From Niabella beijingensis (lineage in GTDB: Bacteria > Bacteroidota > Bacteroidia > Chitinophagales > Chitinophagaceae): 64,000 nt of DNA. The position numbers and the translations under genes are program-made. This document shows, in pieces, positions 17,211 through 26,557 of this stretch (the stretch's first letter is position 1; each line of letters opens with the position of its first letter). The stretch covers positions 1,054,001 through 1,118,000 of the forward strand of contig NZ_JAIQDI010000002.1 in the NCBI RefSeq assembly GCF_020034665.1. Reading direction: 5' to 3'. The notes beneath the pieces were generated by a model, which searched no databases, was not told the DNA's origin, and worked only from the letters and a program-made list of their open reading frames with translations.

Positions 17211-18209
17211 ATGAAGGCCATGACAGGATGGGAACTTGAAAAACCAAATGAGGATCTTTTATTTAAAAGGTTTAAGAAGATACGCTCTTTTTTGAAGGAA
17301 TATCCCCTGGCAACTATAAGCAGGGATGATAGTGTTTTGCTTATTATCCGTAAATACCACCCGCAGCTTAACTGCGCTCCGGATGATCCCAATCATCCTG
17401 CAGACAATTACAGGATATGCCTGGCCTATTATACAATGTATAGCTATAATTATTTTGAATTACCGTTATTTGACTATCTGAACATTTCCATGACCTATGA
17501 CAAGAACATTGCAAACTTTGCTATTATCATCAGCGCCCGGGAAATGACACGCACCACGAATATTGCAGAACTGTCAAAAAAGCTCAATAATTTTGAAATA
17601 CGCACCGAACCCGAAAAAGCGGCAATCTTTGAACGCCTCACCAACGAGCCGCCCGAAGTGAAAAAAAGCGTACCGATTACCCAGACAAGCGTGGAATCCG
17701 GTATAATCGGCACATTAGCGCAGGGTGGTTTTGAAGACTGGTGGACCTCCGAAGAAGTAGCAATTCCTTTTTGGGATAACCGGCAGTTAGCCATTACGTT
17801 CATGGATTTCAATCCAAATGAAGATGCTTCCTTTTTGGAAGAAGCAGATGAATTGTTATCTGTTTTTTTGAAAAAGACCGCGACCGACCGTTTATCGGCC
17901 ACCAGTTATGTATACCGGAATTGTATGGATTTTCTGGATGCGATTGGCTATGATGAGGAGGATGATGCCTTGTGGAATATGAAAACGCCGGAAGAAGTAT
18001 GGCAATTTGTGGAATGCACCGAAATTTATATAAGTCGCGAACCTTATGAAGATAAAGGGGTTTATCTGCAATTAATCTGCGACTGCGGCTGGGAACAGGA
18101 GCATGGCCTTCAATTGGTGTATAACAAGCAGGGCCGGCTCATCCGCGTAAGTGCACAGGATGGGCATATCATGGGCTGGAAAGGCGATGGAATGGTTCCC
18201 GGGGATTAA
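17211..18209 (+). CDS. Protein with a DUF6985-like C-terminal domain
   Basis: A 332-residue soluble protein without signal peptide or membrane segment. The first 150 residues resemble no family I know. From about residue 165 the sequence GTLAQGGFEDWWTSEEVAIP, FWDNRQLAITFMDFNP and the C-terminal YLQLICDCGWEQEHGLQLVY and GRLIRVSAQDGHI fit the DUF6985/DUF2004 type of domain found in polymorphic-toxin immunity proteins and cytoplasmic proteins of unknown role. The CDCGWEQEHG motif is the best landmark. No toxin gene is adjacent, so an immunity function is not supported here. Confidence 0.65.
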   Translation: MKAMTGWELEKPNEDLLFKRFKKIRSFLKEYPLATISRDDSVLLIIRKYHPQLNCAPDDPNHPADNYRICLAYYTMYSYNYFELPLFDYLNISMTYDKNIANFAIIISAREMTRTTNIAELSKKLNNFEIRTEPEKAAIFERLTNEPPEVKKSVPITQTSVESGIIGTLAQGGFEDWWTSEEVAIPFWDNRQLAITFMDFNPNEDASFLEEADELLSVFLKKTATDRLSATSYVYRNCMDFLDAIGYDEEDDALWNMKTPEEVWQFVECTEIYISREPYEDKGVYLQLICDCGWEQEHGLQLVYNKQGRLIRVSAQDGHIMGWKGDGMVPGD

Positions 18210-18248
18210 CCGGATAAAAAGAATAGCAAAGTAAGCTGCCCCGTTTTC

Positions 18249-18355
18249 AGCAATGTCAACCGTCCGGTATCCGGATTAAATTTCAAGACTGCGCCGTAGG
18301 TTTATACCCGAAAGTATTTGATGCCGCCGCCGGTGTCAGCTATCAATTCAACTGA
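18249..18355 (+). pseudogene. Possible relic of an outer-membrane barrel C-terminus
   Basis: In the 313-base gap between two genes, one frame reads SNVNRPVSGLNFKTAP and then stops. One base over, the text continues as VGLYPKVFDAAAGVSYQFN and a stop codon. The terminal aromatic (F then N) and the AGVSYQF pattern are typical of the last strand of outer-membrane beta-barrels in this phylum. A one-base shift inside a decayed gene would explain it, but chance similarity is possible because the piece is only about 35 codons. Confidence 0.25.
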
Positions 18356-18522
18356 GTTGAATCTAAAAGTCGGATCAGATTTGGGAATGTTAAAAAGTTT
18401 AGCCGACATTTGCTAAGTAAATTAGCGGATCGCTTATTCCTCCTGCGCCTTAACTGCAAACTATTGCGGAAAAGGATGCATGGATTAAAAAAGATGCTAC
18501 AAAAGTAAAGGGCTAAACGGAG

Positions 18523-19908
18523 ATGGAATATGCAATAGTTGATATAGAAACCACCGGGGGAAAGGCAACGGCGGGGGGCAGCATCACGGAAATTGCCATA
18601 CGCGTTTTTGACGGCAATACGGTTATTGACTGCTTTGAAACGTTGGTAAAGCCTGCGCACCGGATACCCGCCTTTATCACATCGCTCACCGGTATTGACG
18701 ATGCGATGGTGCAGGACAGTCCTGTTTTTGAGGGCATTGCAAAAGAGGTCTTTTCCATGCTTGAAGGCAGAATATTTGTGGCGCACAATGTTAACTTTGA
18801 TTATTCTTTTGTAAAACATCATTTGGAAAGTGCGGGGTACAGCTATAAGGCGAACAAATTATGCACGGTACAACTTTCAAGAGCCATCAGGCCAGGTTTG
18901 CCTTCTTACAGTCTTGGCAACGTATGTAACACACTGGGTATTGAGCTGGATAACAGACACAGGGCGGGCGGCGATGCAGATGCCACTGTAGCATTATTTC
19001 AAAAGTTATTGCAATGGGACGGAATCAACGTTGCTTTAATAATGTTGGAAAGGGATGCCGAAGCGCAGCAAGCGGTGCCGGATAGAATAAAGGAAGATTT
19101 CGATGCCCTGCCGGATGGCCCCGGCGTTTATTATTTGCACAACGATGCGGGAGAGACGGTCTATGTAGGTAAGGCCAGGAACTTAAAGAAGCGCGTCGGA
19201 CAACATTTTAAACAGCGCGGTCAAAGACCGAAGCGTCAGAATTTTATAAAAGAAATTACGGCGATCAGCTACGAAACCTGCGGAACCGAGCTGATGGCCT
19301 TCATACTGGAAGCGCTGGAAATTAAACGGATTTACCCCAGGTATAACCAGGCACTGAAAAAGTATGAACCAAAGTTTGGCTTGTTTGTACAGGAAGACCC
19401 GGAGGGCTATACCAGATTAAAGATTTCGGGGCTGGGGAAAAACGAACAGCCGGTCCAGGTATTTACAACGCGCCAGGGAGCGGTGAACAAACTAAGCGAG
19501 CTGAGCAGGCGTTTTGGATTATGCGCTGATTTATGCCGTTTACGGCATTGTGAACTGTGTCATCTTATTGATAAGAAAAATAACTTGCTTTGCTCCGCCA
19601 ATCAGCCTCCCGGAGTTTATAATGAAAAAGTGATAAAAGCGCTTTCTTTTCTGAGAGAAGATACCGGGGCATTTTATATAGTTGACAAGGGAAGGAACCG
19701 GGATGAAAAAAGCTGTATTTGGGTGGAAAACGGGAACTTTTACGGGATGGGGTATATCGATAATACTGCGGACATTTATTCGCCGGATGATATTAAGGAT
19801 CGTCTTACCCGGTATGCCGGCACCCACTATATCATGCAATTGATCATTTCATTTATATGCAAATATCCCAATAAGGTGGTTCCGATCACCGGTAACATGT
19901 TTTCCTGA
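18523..19908 (+). CDS. DEDDh exonuclease fused to GIY-YIG nuclease (DnaQ-UvrC/Cho-like)
   Basis: A two-nuclease protein of 461 residues. Residues 1-165 are a 3'-5' exonuclease like DNA polymerase III epsilon: DIETTG supplies Asp7 and Glu9, AHNVNFDYSF supplies Asp93, and HRAGGDAD supplies His146 and Asp151, so all DEDDh residues are present. A GIY-YIG domain follows (about 195-285) with PGVYYLHNDAGETVYVGKA, LKKRVGQHF and the downstream glutamate in LEALEIKRIYPRYNQ, as in UvrC and Cho. The last 170 residues hold a cysteine cluster (Cys334, 338, 343, 346) that may correspond to the UvrC iron-sulfur cysteines. A role in DNA repair is inferred. Related fusions occur in Bacteroidota and Actinobacteria. 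Confidence 0.9.
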   Translation: MEYAIVDIETTGGKATAGGSITEIAIRVFDGNTVIDCFETLVKPAHRIPAFITSLTGIDDAMVQDSPVFEGIAKEVFSMLEGRIFVAHNVNFDYSFVKHHLESAGYSYKANKLCTVQLSRAIRPGLPSYSLGNVCNTLGIELDNRHRAGGDADATVALFQKLLQWDGINVALIMLERDAEAQQAVPDRIKEDFDALPDGPGVYYLHNDAGETVYVGKARNLKKRVGQHFKQRGQRPKRQNFIKEITAISYETCGTELMAFILEALEIKRIYPRYNQALKKYEPKFGLFVQEDPEGYTRLKISGLGKNEQPVQVFTTRQGAVNKLSELSRRFGLCADLCRLRHCELCHLIDKKNNLLCSANQPPGVYNEKVIKALSFLREDTGAFYIVDKGRNRDEKSCIWVENGNFYGMGYIDNTADIYSPDDIKDRLTRYAGTHYIMQLIISFICKYPNKVVPITGNMFS

Positions 19909-19926
19909 TTGTATCCGGAACCGTTG

Positions 19927-20751
19927 TTAAAACAATGTCAGCTGTCCCGGAGTGAGTGGAACACTGGCACAGGCTCCCTTATTTCCGGAAACAGCATAAA
20001 CCGGCGTTTCCCGGTACCGCGAGGCGATTACAATAGTAGTGGTTGTTGCCTGATCCAGAAAAAGATCGCGGACCAGGTCTGGGTTGTTGTTATCGGCAGA
20101 AAGGTGGGAGAGCAGCAGGTGGCTCATATGTTCCGGCCTGCAGGAAAGAAAAAGATCAAGGGCTTCTTTATTGGATAAATGTCCCCGGCCGTCCCGGATT
20201 CTTTTTTTGAGGTGATAGGGATACCGGCCGTTCTCCAACAGCTCTTCATCGTAGTTGGCTTCCAGGAAAGCCGCATGGCATCTTTGAAAATGAGTACTGA
20301 TATTCTCACAGACCTTCCCGATATCGGTAAAAATGCCGATACAGGTATGATTATCCTCTACGGTAAAGCTATGCGGATCTGCAGCATCATGATGTTTCAG
20401 GAAAGCACTGACCATGAGCGCGCCAATATGGACGGGAACTCCTGCTGACAATGGCCGTACCAGGTTGGGGTCCAGCTTAAGGCCTGTATGACGCAGCGTG
20501 CCCGGAGAGATGTATACGGGGAGCTGATGTTTACGGGACAGTACTTCGAGGCCTTTGATATGGTCGCTGTGTTCGTGCGATATGAATATGGCTTTTACAT
20601 GCTTCATGGCCAGTCCCAGCCGGTACATTCTTTTCTCTGTTTCCCGGCAGGATAGGCCGGCATCTATCAATACCGCTTCGTCATCGTTGCCGATATAATA
20701 ACAGTTGCCATTGCTGCCGGAATTAAGAGAAGTAAGATAAAGACTGGCCAT
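19927..20751 (-). CDS. MBL-fold metallo-hydrolase (YycJ/WalJ-like)
   Basis: A 274-residue metallo-beta-lactamase-fold protein. The N-terminus LTSLNSGSNGNCYYIGNDDE and the metal motif ISHEHSDH (His59, His61, Asp63, His64) match the YycJ/WalJ branch, thought to be a DNA-processing nuclease. Further ligand regions are FLKHHDAADPHSFTVE, IFTDIGKV (Asp) and LLLSHLSADNNNP. It converges with the exonuclease-GIY-YIG gene, leaving only 18 bases between them. DNA repair is a common theme of the neighbouring pair but co-regulation is not indicated, as they are on opposite strands. Confidence 0.88.
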   Translation of the reverse strand: MASLYLTSLNSGSNGNCYYIGNDDEAVLIDAGLSCRETEKRMYRLGLAMKHVKAIFISHEHSDHIKGLEVLSRKHQLPVYISPGTLRHTGLKLDPNLVRPLSAGVPVHIGALMVSAFLKHHDAADPHSFTVEDNHTCIGIFTDIGKVCENISTHFQRCHAAFLEANYDEELLENGRYPYHLKKRIRDGRGHLSNKEALDLFLSCRPEHMSHLLLSHLSADNNNPDLVRDLFLDQATTTTIVIASRYRETPVYAVSGNKGACASVPLTPGQLTLF

Positions 20752-20939
20752 GCTGCAAAATACTCTTTTTTTCGTTAACGGGCCGGATCTGCCGGAGCGC
20801 TTAAGAGAAGAAAAGGTGTTTGTAAAATCATGAATTTGGCAGGCCTGTTTTTTTTACCTGTAACGTAAAATCAGTGTTCGTAAAAACGGCAAATGCTGTG
20901 TCTTTGCTGTACATTGACATGATCTGTTAAGTCTCCTTA

Positions 20940-21491
20940 TTAGCGGACAGGCAGATAATAGAAGACCACTGCGCCGGAACCAAAGGATTTTGTCTTTAAA
21001 AGTTTAAAGGCCAGCCCGCCGGTTACATTTTCAAATAACGGCAGGCCGCTTCCTGCTACAACCGGATGAACACAAAGCTGGAATTCATCAACTAAGTTCA
21101 ACTTCAGCAATTGTAAGATCACACTCCGGCTGCCAACCAGGATATTCCTGCCCGGCTGTTGCCGGAGTGTGGAGACCGTTTCTTCGAGAGACCGGTCCGC
21201 CAGTTCCGCACTTTCCCAGTCGATACTTTTTAATGTTTTGGAAAAAACAACTTTTGGAAGCCGGTCCATGATCACTGCAAAATCGTCCATTGCCTTATTG
21301 CCGGTAGGATCTTTTACCACCGTTGGCCAGTATTCCATAAGCTGGTAAGTGATCCTTCCATAGAGAATGATGTCCCCGCTACTTAACAGATCGGCATAAT
21401 GCTGGTGAATCTCTTCATCTGGAGTTATCGCCGTATGATCGCAATATCCGTCAAGGGTCATATTGATTGCAGCAATTACTTTTCTCATCAT
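20940..21491 (-). CDS. Dihydrofolate reductase/RibD C-terminal domain family reductase
   Basis: A 183-residue NADPH-dependent reductase of the RibD_C fold. Features are the N-terminal strand KVIAAINMTLDGYCDH, the GDIILYGRITYQLMEYWP motif, KVVFSKTLKSIDWESAEL, the nucleotide-binding NILVGSRSVILQLLKLNLVD and the C-terminal HPVVAGSGLPLFENV. These are the usual signatures of the stand-alone YyaP/YwjB-like proteins. The native substrate is not known. No partner gene is adjacent. Confidence 0.88.
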   Translation of the reverse strand: MMRKVIAAINMTLDGYCDHTAITPDEEIHQHYADLLSSGDIILYGRITYQLMEYWPTVVKDPTGNKAMDDFAVIMDRLPKVVFSKTLKSIDWESAELADRSLEETVSTLRQQPGRNILVGSRSVILQLLKLNLVDEFQLCVHPVVAGSGLPLFENVTGGLAFKLLKTKSFGSGAVVFYYLPVR

Positions 21492-21982
21492 TTGCTTTTT
21501 TAATTGTCTGTTGTTTTTGGAATCAGGGGTCTTACATGACCACTCATTTTTCTGCTAAATCCGCGAATACATAGCTACATTTCCTATATCCGTATTACAT
21601 GGCATCTCAAAATTAAACAATTTCCCGGCGCTTTCCATTGTTGCTGACGGTCTGCGGCTATGGGGCTGGTGTGTAAAGCCGGTGACGGGAACGCCCGTAT
21701 CGGCAGAATCATCCAGGCGCACGGCATCTTATTTTGGTACGATTCGACAAAACATTGAACAAAATATATCGGGTGTATTTAATTCCTTTGCCGGTGTAAT
21801 GAAATTAATTGAGATAGCTTGCTTTTCGCATCGGACGCATTGTTTGTGAATTAAATTTTATTCAGGACTTACTGAGGGAAAGAACTGTTTCTCTGAACGG
21901 GAGAACGATTCAGAAATATCGTATTGTCGCTGCTGATCAGCGGCAGCCATAGAATAATTTATAAAAACAAGATAACGCCATT
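21492..21982. other. Gene-free region upstream of PUL 2
   Basis: I see no gene, RNA or repeat in these 491 bases. The part next to the PUL (about 21770-21980) is AT-rich and must contain its promoter, but no clear TTTG/TAnnTTTG pair stands out. No regulator gene is adjacent to this PUL. Confidence 0.4.
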
Positions 21983-23362
21983 ATGAGATTTCAAAAGAGA
22001 ACGGACTGCCTTTTCATTTTTTTCCTGTTTTTCGGCAGTTTTTTTTACGCCTGTAAAGACAAAGATCTGATCCGAAAGGACAGTTATGATCCCGGAAAGC
22101 CTACGGTATTTTCTGATTTTTCACCGAAACAGGGAGCGATAAGGACACGCCTTTATATTTATGGAGACAATTTCGGTACCGATGTTTCTAAAATACATGT
22201 TTATATCGGTGAACGGGAGCTTAAGGTAGTTGGTGCCAATGGAAAGCAGATCTACTGCTGGGTTCCGGGCCAAACCAGTACCGGGCAGGTACGGGTGGTC
22301 ATAGATGGGAACACCCCCGTGGAGCATACATTCGCAGATCTGTTCACCTATACCAAGAGCACCACCGTGGGTACGCTGGTAGGTAATGTAGACGAGCTGG
22401 GTAATTCTTCCATTGTGGATGGCGATTTTGAAAATGCCCGGTTTTCCTACCCCGCATGGGTAACCTACGAACCGGAAAGTAATGTGTTGTTTGTAACCGA
22501 ACTGGATCGTGCTGTAAGGAGGCTGGATCTGACCGGACAAACCGTGTCAACCCTGATTACCAACGGGCAGGCAGCTTTCACCAAAATGCAGACCACCACG
22601 CTCAGTTCCAATAAGGACACGTTATTCCTTTCGGATGATAATGGAAACCTTACCAGCAGGAATAAGGTAGCTATTGCGTATACGCTGCGTTCGGAAAACT
22701 ATCGCCGTGTACATCCTTATATTTACGATCCCGCCTGTTTCTCTGCTGCGCCCCATCCTGTAACGAATGAGATGTTCTATAATGGCTTACAGGGTATCGG
22801 CATCAAGAAAGCCATCCCGGATCTGACAACCGGGGAGCTGCTTCCCAAATTACTGTTCAGGGTAGGAGGCAGTACCAACCAGTCTTCGCTTATCTTCTTT
22901 CATCCCTCCGGTAACTATGCCTATATCGTATCATTTACCCGCATCTACAAAAGTATTTACAATTGGGAGACCCGGGAGCTGGAACCGCCTATCCTCTTTG
23001 CCGGCAGCGCTACAGGAGGTGATGTGGATGCCATCGGAACTTCAGCAAGGATCGGCAGGGGATACCAGGGGGTGTTTGTAAAAAATCCGGCTTATGCCGG
23101 CCAGGCGGATGAATACGATTTTTATTTCTGCGATCAGAACAACCAAAGCATTCGCACACTTTCGCCCGCCGGCGTGGTTACCACCTTTGCCGGCAAAGGC
23201 AGTCCCACGCCCGACGGCAGCGTAAAAGGCTATATAGACGGCGACCCGAGAAAGGAAGCCCGCTTTGCCGATCCCACCGGGATCGACTATGACGCGGAGC
23301 GGAAAATTTTCTACATCGCGGAGCGCGACAACAAGCGCATCCGTACCATAACCGTAGAATAA
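21983..23362 (+). CDS. IPT/TIG plus NHL-repeat surface lipoprotein (PUL 2)
   Basis: A 459-residue surface lipoprotein; the signal ends in FFYAC (Cys24). An IPT/TIG immunoglobulin-like domain (about 42-125) begins SDFSPKQGAIRTRLYIYGDNFG and is followed by an NHL-type beta-propeller (about 140-459) with repeat units such as FSYPAWVTYEPESNVLFVTE and ARFADPTGIDYDAERKIFYIAE. Proteins of this layout sit next to SusC genes and are thought to bind glycan on the cell surface. It lies 101 bases before the SusC start on the same strand, so it is the first gene of the PUL. Confidence 0.88.
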   Translation: MRFQKRTDCLFIFFLFFGSFFYACKDKDLIRKDSYDPGKPTVFSDFSPKQGAIRTRLYIYGDNFGTDVSKIHVYIGERELKVVGANGKQIYCWVPGQTSTGQVRVVIDGNTPVEHTFADLFTYTKSTTVGTLVGNVDELGNSSIVDGDFENARFSYPAWVTYEPESNVLFVTELDRAVRRLDLTGQTVSTLITNGQAAFTKMQTTTLSSNKDTLFLSDDNGNLTSRNKVAIAYTLRSENYRRVHPYIYDPACFSAAPHPVTNEMFYNGLQGIGIKKAIPDLTTGELLPKLLFRVGGSTNQSSLIFFHPSGNYAYIVSFTRIYKSIYNWETRELEPPILFAGSATGGDVDAIGTSARIGRGYQGVFVKNPAYAGQADEYDFYFCDQNNQSIRTLSPAGVVTTFAGKGSPTPDGSVKGYIDGDPRKEARFADPTGIDYDAERKIFYIAERDNKRIRTITVE

Positions 23363-23463
23363 AAGAGTACTGTTTACCATCATTTATTTTTAACCAATTG
23401 CTTTGTTGCTCCAGGCACATCAGGCCCTGGGTGCTCGGCCAGGCGATTATTGAATACCGATCA

Positions 23464-26400
23464 ATGAGAAAAATTATTTTTATTCTGATAGCGATTGCCG
23501 GAGCCGTTACGGGTAGCTATGCACAGGATACTACCCGGATAGCTGTTACGGTTACCGGTACGGTTCTTAATGAGCAGAAAGAGCCCATGCAGGGTGTAAC
23601 CGTTGCCATAAAAGACCAGCCCGGACTGGGTATCAGCACCAACAATAAAGGGGAATACACAATAGCGGCCAGTAAATACCAGTGGCTTGTTTTTTCGTAT
23701 GTAGGCTACGAACAGCAGGAGGTATTAATAAACGATGCCTTGAAAATAGATGTAACGCTGAAGGCCTCGGAACAAAAAGCGATGGACGAAATAGTGGTAA
23801 CGGCATTGGGCGCTCAGAAAAAAGCAACAGTAACCGGTGCCATCACCACGGTGGACCTCAGTACGCTTAAAACGCCCACATCCAGCATTACCAATGCACT
23901 TGCGGGAAATGTGTCGGGGGTGCTGGCGATGCAGGGGAGCGGTCAGCCGGGCAGCAACTCCTCCGAGTTCTGGATACGCGGTATCTCTACTTTTGGAGCA
24001 GGCACATCGGCCCTTGTGCTGGTGGATGGTTTTGAAAGAAGTCTCACCGAGATCAACATCGAAGACATTGAGACCTTCACCGTGCTTAAAGATGCCTCCA
24101 CCACAGCCATATACGGTTCCCGCGGGGCAAACGGGGTGGTGCTGATCACTACCAAAAAAGGGAAAATGGATAAGGTCAGTATCAATGGTAAGTACGAGGC
24201 CTCCTACAATACCCGTACATTTACGCCCAAATTTGTAGACGGGTATACCTATGCCAGCCTTATGAATGAAGCGCGCATCACCCGGAACGAGGAAGCTTTT
24301 TATACTCCTGAGGACCTTACCCTGATCCGGAACCAGCTGGATCCGGACCTGTTTCCTGACATCAGCTGGATGGATATGTTCCTGAAGCCCGGAGCCTTTA
24401 CGCAACGTGCCTCGCTCAATTTTGACGGTGGCGGTGCCCTGGCCCGTTACTTTGTATCCGGTAGTTATATCAATGAGGGTGGTATGTATGAAACCGATGA
24501 GAACCTGAGAAGTTATAATACCAATGCCAACTATAAACGATGGAATTACCGTGCCAATGTAGACATGAACCTTACCAAAACAACCCTTGTAAGAGTGGGC
24601 GTGAGTGGCTCTTTGGGTAAGCAAAACCTGCCCGGAGGTACCTATGACGAGATATGGGCCTCGCTGATGGGGCAAAATCCGATCTCCATTCCCATTAAAT
24701 ATTCCAATGGTAAAGTGGCTTCGCGGGGCGGTGCTGAAAAACAAAATCCCTGGGTGCTCATTACCCAGCAGGGTTATATTGAAAACTGGGAGAACAAAAT
24801 ACAAACGAACGTTACACTGGAACAGAATCTTAAATTCATTGCCCCGGGCCTGCGTTTTGTAGGGCGGTTTGGTTATGATAACAACAACAAAAACTATATC
24901 CGCCGGATGAAATGGCCCGAAGGCTGGATCGCCGAACGGCAGCGGGAATCGAACGGGGATCTCCGGTTAAAACGTACCATTAACGAGCAATTGCTTACCC
25001 AGCGGTCCAGCGCTTCCGGCGACAGAGCTGAAACCTTACAGGGAGAACTTCACTACAGTAAAACCATTCAACGCCACACACTGGGAGGGATATTGCAATA
25101 TACCCAGGAAAAAAAGGTGAATACCTCTAACTATGGCACCGACATTATGCAGGGTATAGAACGCCGCAATCAGCGTGTGGCCGGCCGGTTTACCTATGGC
25201 TACCAGTCGCGTTATTTCTTTGATATCAACTTCGGTTATAATGGTTCCGAAAACTTTGCCACCGGACATCAGTTCGGGTTGTTTCCCGCTGTTTCCGGTG
25301 CCTGGAATGTAGCCGAAGAAAAATTTATACAGGATAACCTGAAATGGATGGACATGTTCAAGATCCGCTATTCTTATGGAAGGGTGGGGAACGATTATAT
25401 AGGAGGAAGCGACAATCAGCCGATCCGCTTTCCCTATCTGGCTTCGTTTACCGATTCGGCCGGAGGGTACAACTGGGGCGATCTCGAAAGCCGGAACGCC
25501 TATTCCGGGCTTACCTATTCCAGAATCGCTTCTAACACCATCACCTGGGAAGTGTCTACAAAGCATGATCTTGGACTTGACTTTTCTTTCTTTGGAGATA
25601 AGTTCAGCGGTGCTCTTGATTATTTTCATGAACAACGCGACGGCATTTATATGGAACGGCAGTACATCCCGGACATTGTGGGATTAAGGGGGCAGGATCC
25701 CCGCGCCAATGTGGGTTCTACCTTATCCAAAGGCTTTGACGGGCAACTGAAATTTTCTCAGCAGATCAATAAAGTCAATCTTACCGCGCGCGGTACCATG
25801 ACCTACAGCAAGAATGAAATACTGGAAGCCGACGAACAGTACAGCAACTACCCCTACACGACCCGTGCAGGTTTCAGGGTAAACCAGAACAAGGGATTGG
25901 TAGCACTGGGACTTTTTAAAGATTACGACGATATCCGGAACAGTCCTACCCAAAATTTTGGACGGGTGGCACCCGGTGATATTAAATACAAGGATATTAA
26001 CGGCGATGGTACGATTGACGATAATGACATCGTGGCCGTAGGCGCTACCCGTTATCCCAACCTCGTGTACGGTTTTGGTCTGTCTGCCAGCTGGAAGGGT
26101 TTTGACGCCAGCGTGCTGTTTCAGGGAGCCGGCAAGTCCTCGTTCTTCATCAATGGCTTTACCGTGTACCCTTTCAGTCAGGGCGACTGGGGCAATATCC
26201 TTACTGATGTGGTTGAATCCGACCGCTGGATCCTGGGTGAGAACGAAAATCCCAACGCTGCCTATCCCAGGCTGAGTTATGGCGGCAGTGCCAACAATTA
26301 CCGGGCTTCCACTTACTGGCTGCGCGAAAGCTCGTACATGCGACTAAAAACGTTAGATGCCGGGTACACGTTCCCCAAAGTTTTCACCAACAGGATGGGG

Positions 26401-26547
26401 GTAAAAACAATGCGCGTATACTTCCTGGGTACCAACCTGCTTACTTTTTCCAAATTTAAGATGTGGGATCCGGAAATGAACAGCACGAACGGCCAGGCTT
26501 ACCCGCTGGCTAAAACATTCACATTTGGTTTAACCTTAAACCTGTAA
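23464..26547 (+). CDS. SusC/RagA-family TonB-dependent transporter (PUL 2)
   Basis: From the ATG at 23464 this is 1027 residues with a signal peptide (MRKIIFILIAIAGAVTGSYA/Q). The upstream extension of the frame to 23398 adds no signal feature. A carboxypeptidase-regulatory-like domain (about 28-108, VTVTGTVLNEQKEPMQGV) precedes the plug (EIVVTALGAQKKATVTGAI, GNVSGVLAMQGSGQPG, ALVLVDGFERSL, TAIYGSRGANGVVLITTKKG). The 22-strand barrel ends in a normal C-terminal strand (TFTFGLTLNL). SusD follows after 10 bases. Confidence 0.95.
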   Translation: MRKIIFILIAIAGAVTGSYAQDTTRIAVTVTGTVLNEQKEPMQGVTVAIKDQPGLGISTNNKGEYTIAASKYQWLVFSYVGYEQQEVLINDALKIDVTLKASEQKAMDEIVVTALGAQKKATVTGAITTVDLSTLKTPTSSITNALAGNVSGVLAMQGSGQPGSNSSEFWIRGISTFGAGTSALVLVDGFERSLTEINIEDIETFTVLKDASTTAIYGSRGANGVVLITTKKGKMDKVSINGKYEASYNTRTFTPKFVDGYTYASLMNEARITRNEEAFYTPEDLTLIRNQLDPDLFPDISWMDMFLKPGAFTQRASLNFDGGGALARYFVSGSYINEGGMYETDENLRSYNTNANYKRWNYRANVDMNLTKTTLVRVGVSGSLGKQNLPGGTYDEIWASLMGQNPISIPIKYSNGKVASRGGAEKQNPWVLITQQGYIENWENKIQTNVTLEQNLKFIAPGLRFVGRFGYDNNNKNYIRRMKWPEGWIAERQRESNGDLRLKRTINEQLLTQRSSASGDRAETLQGELHYSKTIQRHTLGGILQYTQEKKVNTSNYGTDIMQGIERRNQRVAGRFTYGYQSRYFFDINFGYNGSENFATGHQFGLFPAVSGAWNVAEEKFIQDNLKWMDMFKIRYSYGRVGNDYIGGSDNQPIRFPYLASFTDSAGGYNWGDLESRNAYSGLTYSRIASNTITWEVSTKHDLGLDFSFFGDKFSGALDYFHEQRDGIYMERQYIPDIVGLRGQDPRANVGSTLSKGFDGQLKFSQQINKVNLTARGTMTYSKNEILEADEQYSNYPYTTRAGFRVNQNKGLVALGLFKDYDDIRNSPTQNFGRVAPGDIKYKDINGDGTIDDNDIVAVGATRYPNLVYGFGLSASWKGFDASVLFQGAGKSSFFINGFTVYPFSQGDWGNILTDVVESDRWILGENENPNAAYPRLSYGGSANNYRASTYWLRESSYMRLKTLDAGYTFPKVFTNRMGVKTMRVYFLGTNLLTFSKFKMWDPEMNSTNGQAYPLAKTFTFGLTLNL

Positions 26548-26557
26548 TATAAAGGCT

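Noticed and set aside
23725..24804. A 359-codon minus-strand frame
   Set aside because: It is antisense to the SusC gene of PUL 2; the composition follows from the barrel-coding sequence and no domain is seen.
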